From positions 20,566 through 84,565 of the forward strand of contig JAEXZY010000027.1 in the NCBI GenBank assembly GCA_023404955.1: 64,000 bases of DNA, read 5' to 3'. Below are positions 51,923-59,330 of the stretch, one piece after another. The notes beneath the pieces are model-generated. The model saw nothing but the letters and a program-made list of their open reading frames with translations. It had not been told where the DNA came from and did no database searches. The position numbers and the translations under genes were made by a program. Position 1 is the stretch's first letter. The number at the start of each line of letters is the position of its first letter. Source of the DNA: Actinomycetes bacterium (GTDB taxonomy: Bacteria > Actinomycetota > Actinomycetes > Mycobacteriales > Mycobacteriaceae).

Positions 51923-51957
51923 GTGAGCCAGACCACACCCTGGCTGCGGGCGGGCAC

Positions 51958-52006
51958 AAGAGTTGCGAAGCGTTGCAACCCCGCCCTGCAACCTTTTGCA
52001 ACTCTT
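51958..52006. promoter_or_regulatory. Large inverted repeat, candidate operator of the acetoin/butanediol genes
   Basis: Two 20-base arms (51958–51977 and 51987–52006) are complementary at 17 of 20 positions around a 9-base spacer; arms start AAGAGTTGC and end GTTGCA. Each arm holds two GTTGC cores. It lies in the divergent promoter region between the flavin monooxygenase and the butanediol dehydrogenase genes, 35 bases before the latter. A dimeric or tetrameric regulator such as the GAF protein encoded at 53896 is the natural binder (inference). Confidence 0.6.
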
Positions 52007-52041
52007 TCGTCGTGTGGCCGCCGTCACATAGAACTAGCCGC

Positions 52042-53094
52042 ATGAGAGCAGCTGTGTACTACGGCCCGAACAAACTCGAGATCGACGACGTCGCAGAACC
52101 GGAGGTCCGTCCCGGCACCGTCAAGCTGCAGGTCGGCTTCAACGGCATCTGTGGCACAGACCTGCACGAGTACTACGCCGGCCCGATCTTCGTCCCGACC
52201 TCGCCGCACCCGCTGACGGGCGCGCAGCTGCCGCTGACGATGGGCCATGAGTTCTCCGGCACCATCACCGCCGTCGGGGAGGGCGTGACGGGCTGGAGTG
52301 AGGGCGACCGTGTCGCCGTCGAACCGATCTACAAGTGCGACCAGTGCGGACCGTGCCGGGCCGGCAACTACAACGTCTGTGCGCAGATCGGCTTCCACGG
52401 CCTGATGTCCGACGGCGGTATGGCCGAGTCGACCGTGGTCCCGACGTCGATGCTGCACCGCCTGCCCGACAGCGTGTCGCTGGAGCTGGGCGCACTGGTC
52501 GAGCCCATGTCGGTGGCGTATCACGCCGCCACCCTCGGGGACGTCAAAGACGGTGACACCGCGATGGTTTTCGGCGCCGGGCCGATCGGCATCGGGCTGT
52601 GGTTCGCGTTGCGCGGCAAAGGACTCGAGGACGTCTTCGTCGTCGAGCCATCGCCCACCCGGCGCGCGGCCATCGAGGCTCTCGGCGCGCAGACCCTCGA
52701 TCCGACGGCCACCGATGTGCCCGCGTTCATCGCCGAGCACACCTCCGGAGCGGGCGCCGACGCCGTGTTCGACGCGGCAGGCGTGGCACCCGCGGTGGGC
52801 ACCGCGCTGGCCTGCGTCGGCTCCCGCCGGCCGATGGTCAGCGTGGCGATCTACGAAAAGCCGCTCGAGACACCGCTTCTCAACCTGGTCATGAACGAGT
52901 CCCGCATTCAAGGGTCGCTCTGCTACACCGGAGCGGACTTCGAGGCGGTGATCGCGCTGATGGCCGACGGCCGCTACGACACCACCGGCTGGGTGACCCG
53001 CATCCCGCTCGACGACGTCGTCGACGAGGGATTCAAGGCGCTGCATGCCGGCACCAAGATGAAGGTACTCGTCGACCCGAACGGAGCGAACTGA
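52042..53094 (+). CDS. 2,3-Butanediol dehydrogenase-type zinc alcohol dehydrogenase
   Basis: 350-residue medium-chain dehydrogenase. Catalytic zinc ligands Cys37 (NGICGTDLHEYY) and GHEFSG (about 69); structural zinc loop CDQCGPCRAGNYNVC (about 98–112); Rossmann AMVFGAGPIGIGLWFAL (about 174–190). It is closest in form to (2R,3R)-butanediol dehydrogenases that interconvert acetoin and 2,3-butanediol with NAD(H). ATG 52042. One base separates it from the acetoin reductase-like gene. Controlled by the divergent inverted repeat, presumably by the GAF regulator downstream. Confidence 0.85.
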   Translation: MRAAVYYGPNKLEIDDVAEPEVRPGTVKLQVGFNGICGTDLHEYYAGPIFVPTSPHPLTGAQLPLTMGHEFSGTITAVGEGVTGWSEGDRVAVEPIYKCDQCGPCRAGNYNVCAQIGFHGLMSDGGMAESTVVPTSMLHRLPDSVSLELGALVEPMSVAYHAATLGDVKDGDTAMVFGAGPIGIGLWFALRGKGLEDVFVVEPSPTRRAAIEALGAQTLDPTATDVPAFIAEHTSGAGADAVFDAAGVAPAVGTALACVGSRRPMVSVAIYEKPLETPLLNLVMNESRIQGSLCYTGADFEAVIALMADGRYDTTGWVTRIPLDDVVDEGFKALHAGTKMKVLVDPNGAN

Positions 53095-53095
53095 C

Positions 53096-53875
53096 ATGGG
53101 CCTCAACGGAAAAGTCGCGCTGGTCACGGGGGCCGGACGCGGCATCGGCCGGGGAATCGCGCTGCGCCTGGCCCGCGACGGCGCCGACGTGGCACTGGTC
53201 GACGTCACCGCCGACGGCATTGCGGCCGTCGCTGACGAGATTGCCGAGATCGGCTCCAAGGCAACCACATTCGTCGCCGACGTCAGCGACCGTGACCAGG
53301 TGTTCGCGGCCGTCGACCACACGGCGAGCGCGCTCGGCGGCCTGGACATCATGGTCAACAATGCCGGCATCGCACTGGTCGGACCGCTCGTCGACGTCAC
53401 GCCCGACGAGCTGAAGAAACTATGGGCCATCAACGTCGACGGCGTGCTGTGGGGCATCCAAGCCGCAGTCGCGCAGTTCACGAAGACGGGCACCCAAGGC
53501 AAAATCATCAATGCCTCGTCGATCGCAGGCCATGACGGCTTCGCGATGCTCGGTCCCTACAGCGCGACCAAATTCGCGGTCCGGGCGCTGACCCAGGCTG
53601 CGGCCAAGGAACACGCCGCCGACGGCATCACGGTCAACGCGTACTGCCCCGGCGTGGTCGGCACCGACATGTGGGTGGAGATCGACAAACGCTTCGCCGA
53701 ACTGACCGGCGCCGCCGAGGGCGAGACGTACGACAAGTTCGTCGGTGGTATCGCGCTCGGGCGCGCCGAAACACCCGACGACGTCGCCGGTTTCGTGTCC
53801 TACCTCGCCGGCCCTGACGCCGACTACATGACGGGCCAGGCCGGGCTGATCGACGGCGGCCTGGTCTATCGCTGA
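53096..53875 (+). CDS. Acetoin (diacetyl) reductase-like SDR
   Basis: 259-residue classical SDR: VTGAGRGIGRGIAL, NNAG, NASSIAGHDGF and YSATKFAVRALTQAAAKE, all as in diacetyl/acetoin reductases (BudC type, EC 1.1.1.304), ending TGQAGLIDGGLVYR. It reduces diacetyl to acetoin or acetoin to butanediol with NADH. In an operon with the zinc dehydrogenase (1-base gap) and upstream of the regulator gene by 20 bases. Substrate assignment is by family resemblance and by the neighbour. Confidence 0.82.
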   Translation: MGLNGKVALVTGAGRGIGRGIALRLARDGADVALVDVTADGIAAVADEIAEIGSKATTFVADVSDRDQVFAAVDHTASALGGLDIMVNNAGIALVGPLVDVTPDELKKLWAINVDGVLWGIQAAVAQFTKTGTQGKIINASSIAGHDGFAMLGPYSATKFAVRALTQAAAKEHAADGITVNAYCPGVVGTDMWVEIDKRFAELTGAAEGETYDKFVGGIALGRAETPDDVAGFVSYLAGPDADYMTGQAGLIDGGLVYR

Positions 53876-53895
53876 GATGGGGAGCACAATCGCAG

Positions 53896-55188
53896 GTGAT
53901 GCCAGGGTCGTCCGTGCCTGAACCCGCCGTCGCCGTCGGGGAGGATCCGCGCAGCTATGCGCGGCTGATGTCGGCTGTCTACGACGCGACGATGGCCGGG
54001 CATCGCGCACCGGCTCGTCCCCGCGAGGTGATCGGTGACTCCTGGCAGCGATTACTGGCCAGCGGTGTCGAACCGAGTGACACTCCGGTGGTCGAAACCG
54101 GCGGGCTCGAGGCGCTGCGTCGCGCGTCGGGCCTGATGGACGTGCTCGACGAGATCTCCCACGGCCTCGAATCGCTGGTCGCCGACGGCGAGAACATCCT
54201 CGTCGTCGCCGACGCCACCGGGCGGGTGCTGTGGCGCTCGGGCTCACCCTCGGTGCTCAGCAACGCCGACCGGCTCGGGTTCGTCGAAGGCGCGCACTGG
54301 GGTGAAGGCGCCGTCGGCACCAACGCGATCGGCACCGCACTCGCCGCACAGCGCGCCGTCCAGGTGTTCTCCGCCGAGCACTTCCTGCGCAGCCACCACG
54401 CGTGGACGTGCGCCGGCGCCCCGATCCGGGACCCGCGTACCGGTCAGGTGCTCGGCGTCGTCGACGTCTCCGGACCGGCGGCCACCGTGCATCCGACCAC
54501 GATCGCGCTCGTCGACGCCGTGGCCCGGCTCGCCGAATCGCACCTGCGCTCCGAGCACGACCGCACCTTGAACAGGCTGCGCACCGTGGCGGCGCCGATC
54601 CTGGCGCGCATGGGCACCCCGGCGCTGGCCGTGGACACCGAGGGCTGGGTCGCCGCGGTCGACGCGATGCCGCTGCACAACCGCATCCTGCTGCCCGACC
54701 AGATGGGGCCGGGCCGGGTGTGGTTGGCCACGCTGGGGCTGTGCGCGGTCGAGCCGCTGCCGGGCGGGTGGCTGGTGCGGCTGGCCGACAGCGACGACGA
54801 CTCGGCGACCGCGCAGGTCTCGCACGTGACGCTGGACTTCGCCGATGCCGACAAGCCGGTACTACGGACGGCCGGCGAGTTCGGCAGCTGGTGCCACGAC
54901 CTGTCGCTGCGGCACGCCGAGATCCTCTGCGCGCTCGCGCGCTCGCCGCAGGGCCGCACCGCACCGGAACTGGCCGACGACCTCTACGGCGACCGGACTC
55001 GCGTCGTCACGGTGCGCGCCGAGATGTCGCGGCTGCGCAAGCAGTTCTCCGGTCTGCTCGCCGCGCAGCCCTACCGCTTCGCATCGTCGGTCGGGCTGAC
55101 GGTCCGCTATCCGACGGACCGGCGCACGCTGCTGCCGCCGTCGACCGCGCCGGCCATCCGGGCCGCGCGACTGGAGGAAGATGGTTGA
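53896..55188 (+). CDS. AcoR-like GAF-domain regulator without a sigma-54 activator domain
   Basis: About 430 residues. Residues 70–225 match the sensory N-terminus of AcoR-type acetoin activators: WGEGAVGTNAIGTALAAQ, EHFLRSHHAWTCAGAPIRD and GVVDVSGPAATVHP. There is no AAA+ (GAFTGA) domain and no Fis helix-turn-helix; instead the C-terminal 90 residues (LRHAEILCALARSPQG, TVRAEMSRLRKQF) look like a winged helix. Fits a sigma-70 organism that has kept the sensor and swapped the output. GTG 53896 or ATG 53899. Overlaps the DUF779 gene by 8 bases; lies after the butanediol and acetoin genes it may control. Confidence 0.8.
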   Translation: MMPGSSVPEPAVAVGEDPRSYARLMSAVYDATMAGHRAPARPREVIGDSWQRLLASGVEPSDTPVVETGGLEALRRASGLMDVLDEISHGLESLVADGENILVVADATGRVLWRSGSPSVLSNADRLGFVEGAHWGEGAVGTNAIGTALAAQRAVQVFSAEHFLRSHHAWTCAGAPIRDPRTGQVLGVVDVSGPAATVHPTTIALVDAVARLAESHLRSEHDRTLNRLRTVAAPILARMGTPALAVDTEGWVAAVDAMPLHNRILLPDQMGPGRVWLATLGLCAVEPLPGGWLVRLADSDDDSATAQVSHVTLDFADADKPVLRTAGEFGSWCHDLSLRHAEILCALARSPQGRTAPELADDLYGDRTRVVTVRAEMSRLRKQFSGLLAAQPYRFASSVGLTVRYPTDRRTLLPPSTAPAIRAARLEEDG

Positions 55189-55666
55189 CGTGCCCGCACC
55201 GAATCGAGCCCTGATCACCGCCGCCGCGGCTGACCTGCTGCGCACGCTGCAGGAACGCCACGGCGCGTTGATGTTCCACCAGTCCGGCGGCTGCTGCGAC
55301 GGGTCGTCACCGATGTGCTACCCCGACGGCGACTTCGTCGTCGGCGACCGCGACGTGCTGCTCGCAGTCTTCGACGTCGGTGACGGCGTCCCGGTGTGGA
55401 TCTCCGGCCCGCAGTTCGACGCCTGGAAACACACCCAGCTGGTGATTGACGTGGTGCCCGGCCGTGGCGGCGGGTTCAGCCTCGAAGCACCGGAGGGAAT
55501 GCGGTTCCTCTCGCGTGGCCGTGCGTTCACCGACGACGAGCTGTCGGCGCTGGCCGACGAGCCGGTGGTCACCGGGGCGGCCTACGAACGCGGCGAACGG
55601 CCGTCCGCGCACGGCACGCTGATCGTCGCGGAGGCGGTCGACGCCTGCCCGGTGCCGCTGCGCTAA
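55181..55666 (+). CDS. DUF779 family protein (Rv0459-like)
   Basis: 161 residues with the family signature HQSGGCCDGSSPMCYP (about residues 33–48), where three cysteines and a His might hold a metal. M. tuberculosis Rv0459 is of similar length and adjoins an aldehyde dehydrogenase gene (Rv0458), whereas here the neighbour is the GAF regulator and the acetoin-type genes. ATG 55181 overlaps the regulator's last 8 bases, so they are coupled. Role unknown; association with aldehyde or alcohol dehydrogenases is the recurrent theme. Confidence 0.85.
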   Translation: MVDVPAPNRALITAAAADLLRTLQERHGALMFHQSGGCCDGSSPMCYPDGDFVVGDRDVLLAVFDVGDGVPVWISGPQFDAWKHTQLVIDVVPGRGGGFSLEAPEGMRFLSRGRAFTDDELSALADEPVVTGAAYERGERPSAHGTLIVAEAVDACPVPLR

Positions 55667-55669
55667 CGC

Positions 55670-55723
55670 TGGTGTGCGCGTAGATCGCTTCTGGGTCTCT
55701 TTCCACGATCTGAGCGCACACCA
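55670..55723. repeat. Long imperfect hairpin after the DUF779 gene
   Basis: TGGTGTGCGCGTAGATCG (55670–55687) and CGATCTGAGCGCACACCA (55706–55723) are complementary at 16 of 18 positions around an 18-base loop. No T-run follows. It could terminate transcription of the acetoin-type genes or be a copy of an intergenic palindromic repeat. Confidence 0.6.
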
Positions 55724-55774
55724 CAGCCGCGCGCCTGACCCGCGGCGCCGCCCGCCGGCGTTACCGTCGCAGAC

Positions 55775-56053
55775 GTGATCCCGCTGCCGCGCGCGTCGGT
55801 GCTGGCCGGGGTGATGCTCATCGGCGTCGCCCTCGGAGTGACCGGTGCCCTGCTGGCCGCGGCCGAGATCACCACGACGCTGAAGCCCGCCGCCGTCATC
55901 GCCCTCGCAGTCGGCATACCCAGCCTCCTGGGCACGCTGACGATCCTGGTGTCCGGCCGGCGCTGGGCCACCGCCGTCGGTGCGCTCGTGGTGGCGACCG
56001 GACCCGGATGCCTCGGTGCGCTGACCGCGATCCAGGTGGCCGCCGGTGTCTGA
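55775..56053 (+). CDS. Small membrane protein (Rv0460-like)
   Basis: 92 residues with three hydrophobic segments (10–30, 38–58, 65–88). Position before a second small membrane gene and lpdC matches Rv0460 in M. tuberculosis. GTG 55775. Overlaps the next gene by 8 bases. Function unknown. Confidence 0.75.
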   Translation: MIPLPRASVLAGVMLIGVALGVTGALLAAAEITTTLKPAAVIALAVGIPSLLGTLTILVSGRRWATAVGALVVATGPGCLGALTAIQVAAGV

Positions 56054-56339
56054 CCAGCTCGTCGCCGAACACCTCAGCCGGTGGAAGTTCGCGCTGGTCA
56101 CGGTCGCCGTCTGGATCGCCGCCGGCGCGGCAGGGGCCGGGCTCTACCACTGGTGGATCCAGGCGCCCGACAAGTCTGTTCCGGTGTTCGCGGTGCTGGT
56201 CTACCTGGTCGCCAGCATCGTCGGGAGCCTCCTCACGGCACTGGTCCAGGACCGCCCGGCGGTCACCGCGCTGGCGATCGCGTTCATGTCGGCACCGTTG
56301 GCCGCGGCCATGGGTGCTGCGCTCCTCCGCGGCCACTAG
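56046..56339 (+). CDS. Small membrane protein (Rv0461-like)
   Basis: 97 residues with hydrophobic helices at 15–33, 45–66 and 72–93 and a WW pair (YHWWIQAP). GTG 56046 overlaps the upstream stop region. Eleven bases before lpdC. Synteny with Rv0461 supports a real gene; function not known. Confidence 0.72.
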   Translation: MSDQLVAEHLSRWKFALVTVAVWIAAGAAGAGLYHWWIQAPDKSVPVFAVLVYLVASIVGSLLTALVQDRPAVTALAIAFMSAPLAAAMGAALLRGH

Positions 56340-56350
56340 GGTGGTAAGGC

Positions 56351-57745
56351 GTGACCCACTATGACGTCGTCGTTCTCGGAGCCGGCCCCGGCGGGTACGT
56401 GGCGGCCATCCGCGCCGCCCAGCTCGGGCTGAACACTGCCATCATCGAACCCAAGTACTGGGGCGGCGTCTGCCTCAACGTCGGGTGCATCCCGTCCAAG
56501 GCGCTGCTGCGCAACGCTGAGATCGCGCACATGTTCACCAAGGAAGCCAAGACGTTCGGCATCAGCGGTGACGTCAGCTTCGACTACGGCGCCGCGTTCG
56601 ACCGCAGCCGCAAGGTCGCCGACGGCAGGGTCGCCGGTGTGCACTTCCTGATGAAGAAGAACAAGATCACCGAGATCCACGGCTACGGCAAGTTCACCGA
56701 CGACCACACGATCGTCGTCGATTTGAACGAAGGCGACACCGAGAAGGTCACATTCGACAACGCGATCATCGCGACCGGCGCGCACACCAAGCTCGTGCCC
56801 GGCACCAAGCTCTCCAAGAACGTCATCACCTACGAAGAGCAGATCATGGAGCGCGATCTGCCCGGGTCGATCATCATCGCCGGCGCCGGCGCGATCGGCA
56901 TGGAGTTCGCGTACGTGATGAAGAACTACGGCGTCGACATCACGATCGTCGAGTTCCTGCCCCGGGCGCTGCCCAACGAGGACGCCGAGGTCTCCAAGGA
57001 GATCGAGAAGCAGTACAAGAAGCTCGGCGTCAAGATCCTCACCGGTACCAAGGTCGAGTCGATCAACGATGACGGGTCGACGGTCACCGTCAAGATCAGC
57101 AAGGACGGCAAGGACGACGAGCTCAAGGCCGACAAGGTCATGCAGGCAATCGGCTTCGTCCCCAACGTCGACGGCTACGACCTGAAGAAGGCCGGCGTCG
57201 AGCTGACCGACCGTGGCGGCATCGGCATCGACGACTACATGCGCACCAACAAGCCGCACATCTACGCGATCGGTGATGTCACCGGCAAGCTGCAGCTCGC
57301 TCATGTCGCCGAGGCGATGGGCGTTGTCGCCGCCGAGACCATCGCCGGCGCGGAGACGCTCGCGCTCGGTGACTACCGGATGATGCCGCGCGCGACGTTC
57401 TGTCAGCCGCAGGTCGCCAGCTTCGGGCTGACCGAGCAGCAGGCGAAGGACGAGGGCCACGACATCGTGGTCGCGAAGTTCCCGTTCACCGCCAACGGCA
57501 AGGCGCACGGCCTTGCTGAACCGACCGGCTTCGTCAAGCTGATCGCCGACAAGAAGTACGGCGAACTGCTCGGCGGTCACCTGATCGGGGCTGACGTCGC
57601 CGAGCTGCTGCCGGAGCTGACCCTGGCGCAGAAGTGGGACCTCACCGCCACCGAGCTGGCCCGCAACGTGCACACCCACCCGACCCTGTCCGAGGCGCTG
57701 CAGGAGTGCTTCCACGGCCTGGTCGGCCACATGATCAACTTCTAG
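56351..57745 (+). CDS. lpdC: Dihydrolipoamide dehydrogenase
   Basis: 464 residues, the same length as M. tuberculosis LpdC (Rv0462). FAD motif VVLGAGPGGYVAAIRAAQLG, redox-active disulfide GGVCLNVGCIPSK (Cys41 and Cys46), NAD motif IAGAGAIGMEFAYVMKNYG, second FAD motif IYAIGDVTG and C-terminal HTHPTLSEALQE with the catalytic His–Glu of the partner subunit. Serves as E3 of the pyruvate and branched-chain dehydrogenases and, in M. tuberculosis, of the AhpD/AhpC peroxynitrite reductase. GTG 56351. A small membrane gene begins directly at its stop codon. Confidence 0.97.
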   Translation: MTHYDVVVLGAGPGGYVAAIRAAQLGLNTAIIEPKYWGGVCLNVGCIPSKALLRNAEIAHMFTKEAKTFGISGDVSFDYGAAFDRSRKVADGRVAGVHFLMKKNKITEIHGYGKFTDDHTIVVDLNEGDTEKVTFDNAIIATGAHTKLVPGTKLSKNVITYEEQIMERDLPGSIIIAGAGAIGMEFAYVMKNYGVDITIVEFLPRALPNEDAEVSKEIEKQYKKLGVKILTGTKVESINDDGSTVTVKISKDGKDDELKADKVMQAIGFVPNVDGYDLKKAGVELTDRGGIGIDDYMRTNKPHIYAIGDVTGKLQLAHVAEAMGVVAAETIAGAETLALGDYRMMPRATFCQPQVASFGLTEQQAKDEGHDIVVAKFPFTANGKAHGLAEPTGFVKLIADKKYGELLGGHLIGADVAELLPELTLAQKWDLTATELARNVHTHPTLSEALQECFHGLVGHMINF

Positions 57746-58024
57746 TTGAGGGCGATCTGGGTCGCCGGTATCGGCGGATTGGTGGTCGGCCACATCCTGT
57801 GGCTGGCCGGGATCTCTGCGGCCATCGCCTCGACCGACATCCCGGTGTGGGTGCTCGCCGTCGCCGCGGTGTCGTTGCTCGTGGCGATCGTGGCCGGGTA
57901 CCTGGGTTGGCGGCAGTGGCAGAAGAAGTCGCCGAAGGCCGAGGCGTGGGCGGTGTTCTGTTGGGCGCTGCCGGTGTCACCGGTGCTGTTCTCCCTGGCC
58001 GTATTGGGCGTGACGTACCTGTAG
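57746..58024 (+). CDS. Small membrane protein (Rv0463-like)
   Basis: 92 residues, TTG start placed directly after the lpdC TAG with no intervening base. Hydrophobic segments at 8–28, 34–54 and 70–90. Matches the size and place of M. tuberculosis Rv0463. Probably shares the lpdC transcript. Confidence 0.75.
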   Translation: MRAIWVAGIGGLVVGHILWLAGISAAIASTDIPVWVLAVAAVSLLVAIVAGYLGWRQWQKKSPKAEAWAVFCWALPVSPVLFSLAVLGVTYL

Positions 58025-58036
58025 CGGTGCCATGAT

Positions 58037-59134
58037 GTGCCGGTGGGGGATGGCGGCGTCAGGGCTTTGCTGCGCCAGTGGTGGCATCAGCGCGATGACT
58101 ACGACTGGCGCATCGACTTCCTGCGCAGCCGCGGCTTGCTGCCGATCCTGCGCCACCTGATCGCCGGGATCGGTGCGGTGCTGGGCATCCTCGGAGCCAT
58201 CAACGCGGTCGCGCCACCGATGGCCGACAGTGCGCTCGTGCGCGTGGGCTGGGCGGTGGTCTCGCTGGGCTCGCTGGCGTGGGCGGTGCGGTGGGCGCTG
58301 CGACCGTGGCCGACCCTGCGCGAATCGACGGCTCTGCTGATCTACGTCGACGTGCTGATCACGCTGTCGACGCTGTTGTTCGGCGATCCGAACCTGGCGA
58401 TGTCGGGCATGCCGCTGCTGCTCTGCGCCGGCGCCTACGTGGTGTTCTTCCACGGTCCGCGGCTGCACCTGGTGCACATCGGATGGTGCGTGCTGGCCGT
58501 CGTCGGGGTCGCCGTGTGGCTGGCCGCGGACACCGCGCTCGGCGGACTGCAGGTGGCGGTGTCGCGGGCCGTCATCGCGCTGGTCGTGACGGCCTGCATC
58601 CTGCCGGCGTTGCAGTTCGGTTTCTGGTTGCTGCAGGGCAGTTCCAAGCAATCGTTGACCGACCCGCTGACCGAGCTGACCAACCGACGCGGGCTCGCGG
58701 TGTCGATGAAGCGGCTCAACGAGCGCGCATCGGCGACGACCGACCTGTGTGCGTTGCTGATCGACGTCGACGGGTTCAAGGGCGTCAACGACAGCCTCGG
58801 CCATGCGGTGGGGGACGAGGTGCTGATCCGCACCGCCCGCCGGATCCGGGAGAGCGTGCGCAGCGACGCGGTGGTCGTCCGGTGGGGCGGCGAAGAGTTT
58901 CTCGTGGTGGACCGGATACCGGCGGCGCAGGCCGGCGCGGTGGCCGAGCGGGTCCGCGCCGCTGTGGCGGCGCCCGCGCAGCCGACCGTCACGGCGAGCA
59001 TCGGCGTCGCGGCCAGGGCGCCGTCGGGCACCGACCTCTTCGACGTGATCACCGCAGCGGACGCCGCGATGTACGAGGCGAAGGCCCACGGCGGAGACCG
59101 GGTCGCGTTTGCGGGAGTTCTCACGGACTTGTGA
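58037..59134 (+). CDS. Membrane diguanylate cyclase (GGDEF protein), copy 2
   Basis: 365 residues. N-terminal LLRQWWHQRDDYDWRIDFL parallels copy 1, followed by about six membrane helices and a GGDEF domain: DPLTELTNRRGLAVS, LLIDVDGFKGVNDSLGHAVG and VRWGGEEFLVV. The I-site position has RSDA where RxxD is expected, so product inhibition at that site is doubtful. GTG 58037; GTG 58043 also possible. Likely makes cyclic di-GMP at the membrane, sensing through its helices. Downstream of lpdC, upstream of pks12. Confidence 0.87.
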   Translation: MPVGDGGVRALLRQWWHQRDDYDWRIDFLRSRGLLPILRHLIAGIGAVLGILGAINAVAPPMADSALVRVGWAVVSLGSLAWAVRWALRPWPTLRESTALLIYVDVLITLSTLLFGDPNLAMSGMPLLLCAGAYVVFFHGPRLHLVHIGWCVLAVVGVAVWLAADTALGGLQVAVSRAVIALVVTACILPALQFGFWLLQGSSKQSLTDPLTELTNRRGLAVSMKRLNERASATTDLCALLIDVDGFKGVNDSLGHAVGDEVLIRTARRIRESVRSDAVVVRWGGEEFLVVDRIPAAQAGAVAERVRAAVAAPAQPTVTASIGVAARAPSGTDLFDVITAADAAMYEAKAHGGDRVAFAGVLTDL

Positions 59135-59330
59135 ACGCCTGTGGTGTGTCGCCGTGCGTCGACCGTCTGGACGGTACGTTGCACGAGAACAGCACGACAG
59201 GCAGTACCTTCGTGGCAACACTGCCATTGGCCCCGCGGGGAGGCCGGCGCGGTGTCGTTGGCACCGGGGGCGGATTCTTCAACGTGTCCTCCTGCAGCGC
59301 CCTATCCCCAACAGTGAGGCGACGAGCACC

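Noticed and set aside
50099..52045. Open frame opposite the flavin monooxygenase
   Set aside because: Mirror of the gene's codon bias; no ribosome site or domain.
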